Origin: an uncultured Collinsella sp.
GTDB lineage: Bacteria; Actinomycetota; Coriobacteriia; Coriobacteriales; Coriobacteriaceae
Assembly: GCA_902493895.1 (NCBI GenBank)
Contig: CABUQW010000003.1
Location: forward strand, 1-64,000
Reading direction: 5' to 3'
DNA length: 64,000 bases
Below the pieces are notes generated by a model, which did not search any database, had not been told where the DNA came from, and saw only the letters and a program-made list of their open reading frames with translations. Below are positions 25,697-34,514 of this stretch, one piece after another; the first letter of the stretch is position 1; every line of letters begins with the position of its first letter. A program made the position numbers and the translations under genes.

Positions 25697-25752
25697 TACA
25701 TTTCTGCGTTCTCGTTGGGCCTTGAGGGACGCCAAAAATAGACTTGCTTGAT

Positions 25753-25783
25753 GCCGCCTCTGTTATCGGGGCGGCTTCTTTTT
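25753..25783 (+). terminator. terminator-like hairpin
   Basis: GCCGCC...GGCGGC encloses TCTGTTATCGGG and is followed by TTCTTTTTG. It probably ends the hydratase transcript. Confidence 0.6.
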
Positions 25784-25792
25784 GTCGAAAAT

Positions 25793-26027
25793 CGCCACAA
25801 AGGGACAAGCACCTTTGTGGTGGTTCTCGGTTTGTCTCGTTCTGTAACAGGTAGACCCTTATTTGCCGAGTAGTTGTTACAGATCTAGATAAACGGGCAC
25901 CGCTGAACAATTCATCTCGATCCGTAACATCTGGACCCAAAAACGGCCGCTAGATGTTATGGATTGAGATGGTGAACGCCGGGGCCGAAGATCACCACAA
26001 AGGCTCCTGTCCCCTTTGTGGTGGTGG
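25793..26027. repeat. four hairpins in a 475-bp intergenic region
   Basis: Two CCACAAAGG/CCTTTGTGG hairpins (25793-25823 and 25993-26023) flank two hairpins of another kind. One is TCTGTAACA (25841) with TGTTACAGA (25875-25883). The other is a 20-bp stem, CATCTCGATCCGTAACATCT (25913-25932) with 25952-25971, having only two G-U wobbles. The inner pair share GTAACAnnTnGACCC followed by GCCGnnTAG. No gene is seen. Confidence 0.65.
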
Positions 26028-26082
26028 GGGGGGGCGAGCTCGATGCTGCCGTGCTCGCTGAACGACATTCTAATGAGCGTCT

Positions 26083-26751
26083 CTACAGGATTTCATCTGG
26101 GCTGGCGGGCTTGGTTGTTTTGGGGATGCCGAGTTTGGATGACGCGAAATCGTCAACATTGTCCTTAATTCCGTCTTTGGTGTAGACAGTGACCATATAG
26201 GTGCTGTGTCCGAATTCGCCCTTGTCGCGTGTTGCCCAGGCATCCCAGTAGGCGGCCCCGTTTCGCCCTTTGATTTTTCCGACACGGCGGAGTTCTGTTC
26301 GCTTTAATTTCCGGTTGCTATAGATGGTTCGACCGGCTTCCGCGGTGAGCCCGCACTGTCCAAGCAGCTTGTCGAGGATTTGGTTCATGTGGCGCTCATC
26401 GGTGTTTGGTGCGTAGTCGTAGGCGAGGGTGATGGAGTCGAGTGGCTGGTCGTCGATCAGATAGTTTAGCGCCTGAGGTTCAAGGCAGAAATAGGGGGAG
26501 CATCCGTCGACCTTGCCGAGCAACGGTAACTTGGACTGCCAACTTCCGGTGGGAATTGCATATTCGTAGAACACGCCACGGCAGACAAAGGAGAGCGAGG
26601 TGGCACGCGAGCCGGCGTCGATCATCCCGCAAAGATCGAAGGGCGAGGCGATACCAAAAGAAAAGGGCGTGATGACGATAAGGAAGAGCATCACGATGGG
26701 TATGGCGAGAATGGCGATGACGTTGCGACCGGTGGAATGAGACGGCTTCAC
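26083..26751 (-). CDS. membrane-anchored protein of unknown function
   Basis: A protein of 222 residues with one N-terminal transmembrane helix (VIAILAIPIVMLFLIVITPF, residues 10-29) and an outside domain with five Cys. Recognisable pieces are VFYEYAIPTG, DGCSPYFCLEPQALNYLIDD, ITLAYDYAPNTDERHMNQIL and TYMVTVYTKDGIKDNVDDF, but I recognise no family. The GTG at 26751 has GAGGAG five bases upstream. It is divergent from another single-pass protein at 26947, with repeat hairpins between and around the two. Confidence 0.65.
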   Translation of the reverse strand: MKPSHSTGRNVIAILAIPIVMLFLIVITPFSFGIASPFDLCGMIDAGSRATSLSFVCRGVFYEYAIPTGSWQSKLPLLGKVDGCSPYFCLEPQALNYLIDDQPLDSITLAYDYAPNTDERHMNQILDKLLGQCGLTAEAGRTIYSNRKLKRTELRRVGKIKGRNGAAYWDAWATRDKGEFGHSTYMVTVYTKDGIKDNVDDFASSKLGIPKTTKPASPDEIL

Positions 26752-26861
26752 ATGCGCTCCTCGAGACAAAGATCTGTTGAGGATAGGCAGAAATGGATAT
26801 GTTCAGAGAACAATTCAAGTTTAATCTCATGGCGCGAGATGGTCGACCGTTAGCGTCGAAA

Positions 26862-26896
26862 ACCACCACAAAGGTGCCTGTCCCCTTTGTGGTGGT
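26862..26896. repeat. CCACAAAGG hairpin, third copy
   Basis: ACCACCACAAAGG pairs with CCTTTGTGGTGGT around TGCCTGTCC. It lies in the divergent promoter region of the two unknown membrane-protein genes. Confidence 0.7.
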
Positions 26897-26946
26897 GAGG
26901 AGCGCGCGGCTCCTTTTGGTAATAGTGCTGGCTGGCGGTATCATTA

Positions 26947-27657
26947 GTGCAGGTGGCGAAGGTTTGCATTGTGGGGTGTTTTGCCGTGAGCCGTTTTGCC
27001 CGTATTGGATTGATTGTTTTGGCGCTTGCGATCACCGTGGTTGGCATGGGCGCTGTCGGCATGGCGTTTCTGCCTGCTGCGGTGACGGAGCCGGTGGTCA
27101 AGCCTGTGATTCAATCTGTCGAACTTCTGACCGGCGACGACAAGCCTGAGACCATTACCGTTGATTTTGATGAGCAACCGGCTGCGCTTGGCATTAGTAA
27201 TTATCCACATATTCAGCTTGGGGCCATGCGCTATACCACGGATACAAGCCTGATCGATAGGACGTCCGAGCTACTCAAGGGCAAAACATTTAAGCGTTGG
27301 TACGGATATGCGTCCTATCGGGCAAAAGCGAACGACATGGTTGGCGGATGCCACTCTTCTATCGAGCTGGACACTGCAAACGGCGCAAAGTTATGTGATG
27401 TCTCGTACGATCCGGGCTACGAGGGCAATGAGGGTCCGGGCATCTACATCATGGACGGCGATGTCGCCTATGTCATGGAGGGCGACCAGACCGAGCTCAA
27501 CGATTTTATGGGTCAGTGTATCCAAGATGCCTATAAACAGACCTGCTTGCCTGACCCGCAGACTGCACGCGATAGTGGGTCTGCCCGTACATGGCTGTTC
27601 GAGGATGAGATGCCCTGGACCGTCGAATCGGGAAGTACGGGTTCGGCGAAGGAGTAG
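26947..27657 (+). CDS. membrane-anchored protein of unknown function
   Basis: Up to 236 residues, with a transmembrane helix IGLIVLALAITVVGMGAVGM (about 20-39) and a soluble outside domain of about 190 residues containing YPHIQLGAMRYTTDTSLIDR, a few Cys and an acidic GIYIMDGDVAYVMEGDQTEL segment. No family is recognised. Start choice is weak: GTG codons at 26947, 26953 and 26986 are all possible and none has a strong ribosome site. The gene ends 9 bp before another CCACAAAGG hairpin. Low-GC codons are more frequent than in the neighbours. Confidence 0.55.
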   Translation: MQVAKVCIVGCFAVSRFARIGLIVLALAITVVGMGAVGMAFLPAAVTEPVVKPVIQSVELLTGDDKPETITVDFDEQPAALGISNYPHIQLGAMRYTTDTSLIDRTSELLKGKTFKRWYGYASYRAKANDMVGGCHSSIELDTANGAKLCDVSYDPGYEGNEGPGIYIMDGDVAYVMEGDQTELNDFMGQCIQDAYKQTCLPDPQTARDSGSARTWLFEDEMPWTVESGSTGSAKE

Positions 27658-27665
27658 AGACCGCG

Positions 27666-27700
27666 ACCACCACAAAGGTGTCTGTCCCCTTTGTGGTGGT
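27666..27700. repeat. CCACAAAGG hairpin, fourth copy
   Basis: ACCACCACAAAGG pairs with CCTTTGTGGTGGT around TGTCTGTCC. It is almost identical to the copy at 26862. Confidence 0.7.
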
Positions 27701-27724
27701 TTGCATGTCGTGGGAACACTCAGA

Positions 27725-27761
27725 AAATCTTATATATAGAGACTTAGATTTATGTATAAGA
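27725..27761 (+). promoter_or_regulatory. clpB promoter/HspR operator candidate
   Basis: AAATCTTATAT-N5-GACTTAGATTT repeats the dnaK upstream motif exactly, spacer length included. Here ATCTTATAT is also balanced by ATGTATAAGAT, making a longer imperfect palindrome. It lies about 80 bp upstream of clpB. Confidence 0.6.
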
Positions 27762-27840
27762 TCGCACAAAGCTGGCAACAATACTTCTCGAACAACGTGA
27801 AGCCGCCCCGTAGGGCGGCCGCCCCAAGAGAGGTGATTCC

Positions 27841-30468
27841 ATGAGAATCGATAAGCTAGCAATGACGTCGCGCGAGGCGTTGCAGACCGCCATGAGCACG
27901 GCTGCCGATGCGCAGGCCGGCGCGGTGGAGCCGATTCACCTGCTGTCTGCCCTGCTCGGTGCCGGCGAGCGCAATATCTCCGTGATCATCGAGCGCATCG
28001 GCGCTGATCCGGCCCAGCTCGCACGCTCCACGCAGGATGCCGTCGACCGCGCGCCCAAGGTTTCGGGCGAGGGTCAGCAGATGGGCCTGTCCAACGAGCT
28101 CGTCCGCGTCATCGAAAAGGCCGAGAAGAAGGCCACCAAGATGGGCGACAGCTTTGTGGTGACCGAGCATCTGCTGATGGCGCTTGCCGAGGACAAGGGC
28201 GAGGCTGGTCGTGTACTGCGTGACGCTGGCGTGACCAAGGAGCGCATCGAGCAGGTCTACGAGGAGCTGCGTGGCGATGACCGCGTGACGTCTGCCGAGG
28301 ACAAGACCCAGTTTGAGGCGTTGGAGCAGTACGGTCGCAACATCTGCGATCTTGCCCGCGCCGGTAAGCTCGACCCGGTCATCGGCCGTACCGACGAGAT
28401 CCGCCGTACCATTCAGGTTCTGTCCCGCCGCACCAAGAACAACCCCGTGCTCATCGGTGAGCCGGGCGTCGGTAAAACGGCTATCGTCGAGGGCATCGCC
28501 CAGCGTATCGTGGCCGGCGATGTGCCGAGCACCCTGCGCGACCGCGACCTCATCGAGCTCGACATGAGCGCGTTGGTCGCCGGCGCCAAGTACCGTGGTG
28601 AGTTCGAGGACCGCTTAAAGGCCGTGCTCAAAGAAGTGCAAAAATCCGAAGGTAAGGTCATCCTGTTCATCGATGAGCTTCACACCATTGTGGGCGCGGG
28701 TGCCACCGAGGGCTCCATGGACGCAGGCAACATCCTCAAGCCGGCGCTCGCCCGTGGCGACCTGCATGCGATCGGCGCGACCACGCTCGACGAATACCGC
28801 AAGTACATCGAGAAGGACGCGGCGCTCGCCCGTCGTTTCCAGACCGTTATGGTGAGCGAGCCTACCGTCGAGGACACCATCTCGATTCTGCGTGGCCTCA
28901 AGGAGAAGTACGAGATCTTCCACGGCGTGCACATCACCGATAGCGCGCTCGTGGCCGCCGCCGACCTCTCCGATCGCTATATCGCCGACCGCTTCCTGCC
29001 CGACAAGGCCATCGACCTGGTCGATGAGGCGGCAAGCCGCCTGCGCATGGAGCTCGACAGCATGCCGGTCGAGATTGACGCCACCACGCGTCAGCTCACC
29101 CAGCTGCAGATCGAGGAGCAGGCGCTCATGAAGGAGACCGACGACGCCTCCAAGGAGCGTCTGGAGGCCCTGCGTCAGGAGATCGCCGAGGTCCAGGAAA
29201 AACTCAACGTGCAAAAGGCTGGCTGGCTCAACCAGAAGAACGCCATCGACCACGTGCAAGAGCTCAAGGGACAGCTCGACGAGGCCAGGAGCGAAGAGGA
29301 GCGCGCGACGCGCAATGGTGATCTGGGCCGTGCGTCCGAGCTGCGCTACTCCGTGATTCCGGGCCTGCAACAGCAGATTCAGGATTCCGAGGCTGCGCTC
29401 GAGGCGCAAAAGCAGCAGGACGGCGAGGGCCTCAACGAACAGGTGACCTCCGATGAGATCGCCGAGGTCGTGAGTGCCTGGACCGGCGTGCCCGTGTCCA
29501 AGATGATGCAGGGCGAGCTCGACAAGCTGAAGGGCTTGGAGGGTGAGCTGCATAAGCGCGTCATCGGCCAGGACGAGGCCGTCTCCGCCGTCGCCGCGGC
29601 CGTGCGCCGCAGCCGTGCGGGTCTCTCCGATCCGGACAAGCCCATCGGCAGCTTCTTCTTCCTGGGCCCCACCGGCGTGGGCAAGACCGAGCTCGCCAAG
29701 GCGCTTGCCGAGTGCCTGTTCGACGACGAGCGCGCGCTCGTGCGTATCGACATGTCCGAGTACATGGAGAAGTTCAGCGTCCAGCGTCTGATCGGTGCGC
29801 CCCCGGGATACGTGGGTTACGACGAGGGCGGCCAGCTCACCGAGGCCGTGCGCCGTCGCCCCTACTCCGTGATCTTGCTCGACGAGATGGAGAAGGCCCA
29901 TCCAGATGTCTTCAACGTGCTGTTGCAGGTGCTTGACGACGGCCGTCTGACCGACGGTCAGGGTCGCCAGGTGTCCTTCAAGAACACGATTATCATCATG
30001 ACGTCTAACGTGGGCTCCAAGGCTATCGCCGAGCTTTCGGGCAAGGACGAGGAGGAGATGCGCCATCAGGTCGACGCGGCCATGGCTCAGACCTTCCGCC
30101 CCGAGTTCCTCAACCGTATCGACGATATCGTGGTGTTCCATCCGCTCGGCATGGCGCAGATCGAGAAGATCGTCGACATCCAGCTCGCCGACGTCCGCGC
30201 GCGTCTGGCCAAGGAGCGCATGACGCTTGCCATCACCCCGGCGGCCAAGCAGATGCTCGCCGTGGGCGGCCTGGACCCGGTCTTTGGCGCCCGTCCGCTC
30301 AAGCGTCTGGTTCAGCGCGAGGTCGTGGATGCCATCGCCGCCGCTATCATCGACGGCACGGTGCGCGAGGGCGATCAGGTGACGGTCGATGCCGACAAGG
30401 ACGGCGGCTTTACCGTCGTGTGCGACAACACGCCGGCGGCCACCTACGAGGTCCCCGACGCCGAGTAG
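27841..30468 (+). CDS. clpB: ATP-dependent disaggregase ClpB
   Basis: ClpB works with DnaK to pull apart aggregated proteins. The 875-residue sequence has the N-domain repeats (1-150), Walker A of D1 GEPGVGKTAIVEG near residue 207, Walker B VILFIDELHTIVGAG, and a coiled-coil middle domain (about 410-525). D2 follows with GPTGVGKTELAKALAE near 609, VILLDEMEKAHPDVFN and GARPLKRLVQREV. GAGAGG precedes the ATG. It stands alone, controlled through the motif shared with dnaK. Confidence 0.98.
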   Translation: MRIDKLAMTSREALQTAMSTAADAQAGAVEPIHLLSALLGAGERNISVIIERIGADPAQLARSTQDAVDRAPKVSGEGQQMGLSNELVRVIEKAEKKATKMGDSFVVTEHLLMALAEDKGEAGRVLRDAGVTKERIEQVYEELRGDDRVTSAEDKTQFEALEQYGRNICDLARAGKLDPVIGRTDEIRRTIQVLSRRTKNNPVLIGEPGVGKTAIVEGIAQRIVAGDVPSTLRDRDLIELDMSALVAGAKYRGEFEDRLKAVLKEVQKSEGKVILFIDELHTIVGAGATEGSMDAGNILKPALARGDLHAIGATTLDEYRKYIEKDAALARRFQTVMVSEPTVEDTISILRGLKEKYEIFHGVHITDSALVAAADLSDRYIADRFLPDKAIDLVDEAASRLRMELDSMPVEIDATTRQLTQLQIEEQALMKETDDASKERLEALRQEIAEVQEKLNVQKAGWLNQKNAIDHVQELKGQLDEARSEEERATRNGDLGRASELRYSVIPGLQQQIQDSEAALEAQKQQDGEGLNEQVTSDEIAEVVSAWTGVPVSKMMQGELDKLKGLEGELHKRVIGQDEAVSAVAAAVRRSRAGLSDPDKPIGSFFFLGPTGVGKTELAKALAECLFDDERALVRIDMSEYMEKFSVQRLIGAPPGYVGYDEGGQLTEAVRRRPYSVILLDEMEKAHPDVFNVLLQVLDDGRLTDGQGRQVSFKNTIIIMTSNVGSKAIAELSGKDEEEMRHQVDAAMAQTFRPEFLNRIDDIVVFHPLGMAQIEKIVDIQLADVRARLAKERMTLAITPAAKQMLAVGGLDPVFGARPLKRLVQREVVDAIAAAIIDGTVREGDQVTVDADKDGGFTVVCDNTPAATYEVPDAE

Positions 30469-30512
30469 GTTTTGGGCCATGCCTTAAAATCTACCAGCCG
30501 TCTCTAAACGCC

Positions 30513-30549
30513 AAGGGCGGCGGATCCAATTGGGTCCGCCGCCCTTTTT
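30513..30549 (+). terminator. clpB terminator
   Basis: AAGGGCGGCGGATCC pairs with GGTCCGCCGCCCTT, followed by TTTTT. Confidence 0.9.
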
Positions 30550-30599
30550 CGTGCGACAATCGATGATATTGAACGGATGCGATGCGAGGAGCTATGCAG

Positions 30600-30794
30600 A
30601 TGAAAGACGAGATCAAGACAAGCGCGCCGGCGACCGATGCCGCACCCGCCGCACCCAAGCCTGTGCCTAAGCCGGCGCCCAAGCCGCGCGACCCCTACAT
30701 CCGTGCCGAGAACGAGGACGACGACGGCTACGACCCCTACAGCGATCGCCGCCCCGAGCGCGAGCCAATGTTCGAAGCCGATCCGTGGCGCTGA
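30600..30794 (+). CDS. small acidic/proline-rich protein, unknown
   Basis: A 64-residue protein, MKDEIKTSAP..., with a Pro/Lys repeat APKPVPKPAPKPRDPYI and an acidic C-terminus EDDDGYDPYSDRRPEREPMF. It has no membrane segment or Cys and is probably disordered. The ATG at 30600 has GAGGAG eight bases upstream; earlier ATGs at 30582 and 30594 are too close to or ahead of it. The coding status rests on the ribosome site and strongly biased codons. Function is unknown. Confidence 0.55.
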   Translation: MKDEIKTSAPATDAAPAAPKPVPKPAPKPRDPYIRAENEDDDGYDPYSDRRPEREPMFEADPWR

Positions 30795-30822
30795 GTGCCC
30801 ACCCAAAAGGCCACCAATAAGT

Positions 30823-30886
30823 TGCGGTGAAATAGGGACTGTTTTGCGGTTTGGCCAGTAAAAACAATCCCTATTTCACCGCAACT
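30823..30886. repeat. GGGAC hairpin
   Basis: GTTGCGGTGAAATAGGGACT pairs with a near-perfect complement at about 30868-30886. The loop includes GTTTTGCGGTTTGGCC. It belongs to the dispersed family with gene-specific arms and a GGGAC core and lies between converging genes. Confidence 0.65.
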
Positions 30887-30927
30887 GCGTTGGGGATGTG
30901 GGCGTTGGGCGGCTGTCTTCGGGCCGG

Positions 30928-32424
30928 CTAGTCCTGGGCTTTGATACTCGGCAGGAGAATCTGGGCGAGGTAGTCGGTCTCGAGTTTGGTCGCGGCGTCG
31001 GCTTTGCCGTCTTTGCCGACCAGTACGTTCTTGATCTGGCTATAGGTGTAGCGGTTGCCGGTCGTAAGCTCGACAAGCTCAATGGCCGTGTCCATGGGGT
31101 AGGTCGACACGGGATTCTGCGTCCGCCCGTTGATGGTCTGGGGCACCACGTACGGATAGACGGGGCCGCTGGCGTAGACGGTATAACCGTTGCCTAGATT
31201 GGCCGCACCCAAAACCGTATCGCCCTCATCGGGCGTAAAGCTCTCGCCCTCGCGCACCGCGACGAGCGTCACGATCGGCGTATTGCTGTCGCCGGCAAGA
31301 TAGATGCATAGCGTGCTGCCATTCTGCCAAGTCTCGACCTTGCCGTACCACTCGACGGGGATATCGAGCTGGTAAAGGTCGGTTGCCTTGTGACGGGCGT
31401 CGGCATCACGGGCCGCCTGTGCCTTTTGCGCGCTCACGGCATTGACGGCGGCGTCGCGCCGCGCGGTTGCCGCCTGCTGGAGCACCTTGGCGGTGGCGGC
31501 GGAGCTCGCGCCTCCCTCCTCGGCATATTTGGCGGCGGCATCGATCTGGTCGTCGGTTACCGTGTCGGCCGAAGGCACCTTGAGCTTAAAGGTAGCCTGG
31601 GCACTTAAATCCTGTCCATCGCTCTTAACGGTGGCCTGCGTCTTGGTGGTCGGGACGGTATAGATGGTGCCGTCGGCCGCGATGGGGGAGGCAGCGATGG
31701 AGAGCGCGTAATCGCCGGGCAGCAGTTTGATGCCGCGGCCGTGCTCGTCAACATAGAGCGTTTCGCTCACGGAGGAGCCGTCAGAATCCTGACCGCTCAC
31801 CTGTACGGGAATCTTGGAGCCAGTGGAACAGTCGAGGCCCGCGGCATGCACGCCAATCTGCACTGACATCATCGTGTGGGCATTGGCGGCGACAGCGGCA
31901 GCCTGCTCTTGCTGATATCCGTTCCAGGCAGCATAGCCTGCACCGCCGGCGACGAGCGCGACGGCCACGACACCGGCGACCATCAGATTGCGGCGCTTGG
32001 GCGACATCTTGCGATGGCGAACCTCGGCCTCGCGTGCCGAGGGAACGGACGGCAGGGGAATATCGCCCATGGCGATGGTCTCGTCCACGGCTGGTGCGGA
32101 ACCCAGGCCAGGAAGCTCGCGGGTCAGCGAATCCTCGGCCGGCAAGCTGTCGAGCAAGACGGTTTCCTCGCCCGTGTCGGATTCGGGCTGGTTGCCGGCC
32201 TCGCTTTCGGTGTCTTCGTGATCTGCCTCATCTTCGGTAGGCTCGACGTCGTCTGCATCCTGATCATCGGACTGCGCCTCGGCTTCCGGCTCATCCTGCA
32301 CATCAACGCCCGAATCGTCAAACGCAATCTCATCGAGTGAAATTCGGTCTAAGCTCTCCAAGGCCTCAGCGCAAGCTTCTGCATCTTGGGCCGCATCCTC
32401 TTGACCCATCGTCTCATCTTTCAT
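30928..32424 (-). CDS. single-pass membrane protein with acidic cytoplasmic region
   Basis: A 498-residue protein. Residues 1-130 are strongly acidic (runs of DDQDADDVEPTEDEADHEDT) and low complexity. RHRKMSPKRRNLM is followed by a transmembrane helix VAGVVAVALVAGGAGYAAW (about 148-166), then an outside region of about 330 residues. The outside part has a beta-rich stretch (VQIGVHAAGLDC, GIKLLPGDYALSIAA), a helical Ala-rich coiled coil and a C-terminal YVVPQTINGRTQNPVSTYPM domain. The type II topology with an acidic N-terminus resembles cell-envelope proteins next to kinase systems, but I assign no function. The gene is monocistronic. Confidence 0.7.
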   Translation of the reverse strand: MKDETMGQEDAAQDAEACAEALESLDRISLDEIAFDDSGVDVQDEPEAEAQSDDQDADDVEPTEDEADHEDTESEAGNQPESDTGEETVLLDSLPAEDSLTRELPGLGSAPAVDETIAMGDIPLPSVPSAREAEVRHRKMSPKRRNLMVAGVVAVALVAGGAGYAAWNGYQQEQAAAVAANAHTMMSVQIGVHAAGLDCSTGSKIPVQVSGQDSDGSSVSETLYVDEHGRGIKLLPGDYALSIAASPIAADGTIYTVPTTKTQATVKSDGQDLSAQATFKLKVPSADTVTDDQIDAAAKYAEEGGASSAATAKVLQQAATARRDAAVNAVSAQKAQAARDADARHKATDLYQLDIPVEWYGKVETWQNGSTLCIYLAGDSNTPIVTLVAVREGESFTPDEGDTVLGAANLGNGYTVYASGPVYPYVVPQTINGRTQNPVSTYPMDTAIELVELTTGNRYTYSQIKNVLVGKDGKADAATKLETDYLAQILLPSIKAQD

Positions 32425-32555
32425 ATATCCCCCAAGCTCAATATCGGGACAACAATGTACCCAAAAACAGAGTCATATAGAGCTGTCAGGCGATCGGAAA
32501 TCTGATTTTATCTGTGCGAGAGGTTTCGAATATGTGCGTGGATGCGCGCAACAAC

Positions 32556-32595
32556 AAAAAGCCCCCGGAAAGCGGACAAATCGCTTTCCGGGGGC
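32556..32595 (-). terminator. terminator for the 32666 gene
   Basis: GCCCCCGGAAAGCG and its complement enclose seven bases; on the minus strand TTTTTGTTG follows the stem. Confidence 0.85.
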
Positions 32596-32665
32596 ATGCA
32601 ATACGTTGCATTGCGCGGAGCCGGCCAGGCGGCTTCACATTTAAGCGGCGTTTGCGCCGGGTATG

Positions 32666-33673
32666 TTACTCGGCGTGCGCGTAATCAACCTTGGCGCGGC
32701 GAGCGGTAGCCTTCTCCCAATCGCTGGTGCCCTCAAAGACATCCTGCTTGTAGGGATTGCGGCCGAGCTTCTTGGCGCGGTAGGCGATGTAGATGATCGC
32801 GGCGACGTTGGCGATCAGTGCGGCGATCGAGACCGCGGTAGCGGCACCGGGGTCGAGCGTGGAGTGGGTCACAAAGATGGACTCCTCCTGGAAGTACGGG
32901 AACACCTGGGCAAACATGCACCAAATAGCCAGCGTAAAGGCGCGGTTCTGGATCCAGCCGCCCTTGTTCCAGATAAAGGCGGCGACGGTGGGCGCCAGCA
33001 GCAGCGCAAAGCCGCAGAACCAGGAGTGGGTGGGCAGGCAGTTGTAGGTGTAGCAGAAGTTCCAGATATCGTAGGCGATGATGTAGACCCAGGTCATGTC
33101 GGGCCACAGCATATCGGTCTGATCCTCGGAGGCGTAGACGCTCCACCAACCGGTCATGCAGAAGATGTTGATGATACCGGCGATGCCGTTGAACACGTTG
33201 TTCCAGCCGGCAAGCTGCGTGGCACCCTCGGAGGTGACCCAGGTGGACTGGCCCAGGACAAAGAAGTGATAGGCGCTCTCGAAGTCGGACACGACGGCGA
33301 TCATGATGTTGATGGCGACGATCACAAACGGCCACGCGCGGAACCAATGCGCCTTGCCGATCTTGCCCCACTGGTACTTAATGGCAATGAAGCCCCAGCA
33401 ACCGGCCAGAGCCGCGTACACCTTGGCATAGTGGAACCAGCTGTTCTGGTACACATGGGTGGGGTTGGTGAGCGCCCACTCGGCGCCCTGTGAGACGCCG
33501 ATGGCGATGGCGACGCAGTAGATGGTCATGGCCAACGGAGCCACGCCAAAGATGATTGCCGCGCCCAGCTTGGTGCGGCGGCCGACCTCGTTGAGCACGA
33601 TCAGGCCAATAAAGACCATGGCCCAGCCGGCCCAGTGGATAAGGGTATCGCTACCCCAAACATCGAACAGCAT
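32666..33673 (-). CDS. polytopic membrane protein, DUF5692-like
   Basis: A 335-residue protein with about eight to nine hydrophobic helices and many Trp, Tyr and Phe residues. Examples are IHWAGWAMVFIGLIVLN, WFRAWPFVIVAINIMIAVVS and WVYIIAYDIWNFCYTYNCLP. By memory this Trp-rich pattern matches the uncharacterised DUF5692 family; I could not check it. The C-terminal tail is charged and cytoplasmic. It follows the TetR gene by 63 bp on the same strand, so it is probably in one operon with it and regulated by it. The ATG at 33673 has GAAAGGAG upstream. A transport role is only a guess. Confidence 0.65.
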   Translation of the reverse strand: MLFDVWGSDTLIHWAGWAMVFIGLIVLNEVGRRTKLGAAIIFGVAPLAMTIYCVAIAIGVSQGAEWALTNPTHVYQNSWFHYAKVYAALAGCWGFIAIKYQWGKIGKAHWFRAWPFVIVAINIMIAVVSDFESAYHFFVLGQSTWVTSEGATQLAGWNNVFNGIAGIINIFCMTGWWSVYASEDQTDMLWPDMTWVYIIAYDIWNFCYTYNCLPTHSWFCGFALLLAPTVAAFIWNKGGWIQNRAFTLAIWCMFAQVFPYFQEESIFVTHSTLDPGAATAVSIAALIANVAAIIYIAYRAKKLGRNPYKQDVFEGTSDWEKATARRAKVDYAHAE

Positions 33674-33736
33674 GCTGCTCTCCTTTCACACGCCCGCGGC
33701 CCCTCTTCTGATCGCGGGCAGTTTGGCCAAATGTCG

Positions 33737-34399
33737 TCAGTTCTGGGGCTTGCGTTCCGGATACTTGGCGGTATAGCCCTCGATGTGGAGTGTCGAGGCG
33801 ATGATTTCCTTGACCGTCTCGTCGGGCACATCGGGGTGCGTGCGGATATACATCAACAACCCCATGATGAGGGTGTAGAACGTCTCGTAGACATGGTCGA
33901 TGCGTAGCTCATGATGGGCGACAAAATCCACCACGGTGGTGTCGCAGATATACTGCGCCACGCGTTGGACCACGTTGTGCAGAAAGCCGCCGTAGAGCGC
34001 ACCGCTGCTGGAGGTGAGCGTACTCGGCAGCTCATGGCCGCTGGCGACCAGGCGCTTAAAGAGCGGGGCGACGGTGTCGAGTGCGCCCTCGATATCGCCG
34101 ACGGTGCGGTTGGCATTCCACTGCTCGAGCTCGGAGATAAAACCGTCGATTGCCTCGTCCATGACGGCGGTGACGGCGGCGTCCATGTCGGCGAAGTAGT
34201 GGTAGAACAGCGAGCGCGTGCAGCCGGCTCGCTTGGCCACGGCCGATACCGATAGGTGGGACACGCCCAGCTCGGAGCTTACGGTGCGCACGGCGGCGAG
34301 GATCTCGCGACGGCGTTCGTCGCCCGTCAAGCGCTTTGCCGCGCTGTCGGATGCGGGGACGGCATTGACCACAGAGGTATCTGCTGTGTTGTTGCCCAT
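33737..34399 (-). CDS. TetR/AcrR-family regulator
   Basis: A protein of about 220 residues with the TetR N-terminal helix-turn-helix: RREILAAVRTVSSELGVSHL, then SVSAVAKRAGCTRSLFYHYF (about residues 29-68). The C-terminal all-helical ligand domain (FKRLVASGHELPST...FYTLIMGLLMYIRTHP) is unlike named subfamilies. I placed the start at 34399 (AAAGGCGG upstream); 34417 is an alternative. It is divergent from the oxidoreductase gene. Two 15-bp palindromes in the gap (34459 and 34482) are its likely operators, controlling both directions. Confidence 0.85.
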   Translation of the reverse strand: MGNNTADTSVVNAVPASDSAAKRLTGDERRREILAAVRTVSSELGVSHLSVSAVAKRAGCTRSLFYHYFADMDAAVTAVMDEAIDGFISELEQWNANRTVGDIEGALDTVAPLFKRLVASGHELPSTLTSSSGALYGGFLHNVVQRVAQYICDTTVVDFVAHHELRIDHVYETFYTLIMGLLMYIRTHPDVPDETVKEIIASTLHIEGYTAKYPERKPQN

Positions 34400-34458
34400 G
34401 CGTTTGCCGCCTTTCATCCTCTTTTGCCTGACCGTTCGCCTAACAGTCTTGAATATTG

Positions 34459-34496
34459 TTGACGGTTCGTCAATACTATTTTTGACACAATGTCAA
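34459..34496. promoter_or_regulatory. two TetR-type operators
   Basis: TTGACGGTTCGTCAA at 34459-34473 and TTGACACAATGTCAA at 34482-34496 share the form TTGAC(G/A)-N3-(C/T)GTCAA. The variable arm base changes on both sides of the symmetry axis. The centres are 23 bp apart, about two helical turns. They lie between the divergent TetR and oxidoreductase genes. Confidence 0.7.
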
Positions 34497-34514
34497 CAAT
34501 GGCGGGTGAACGGC

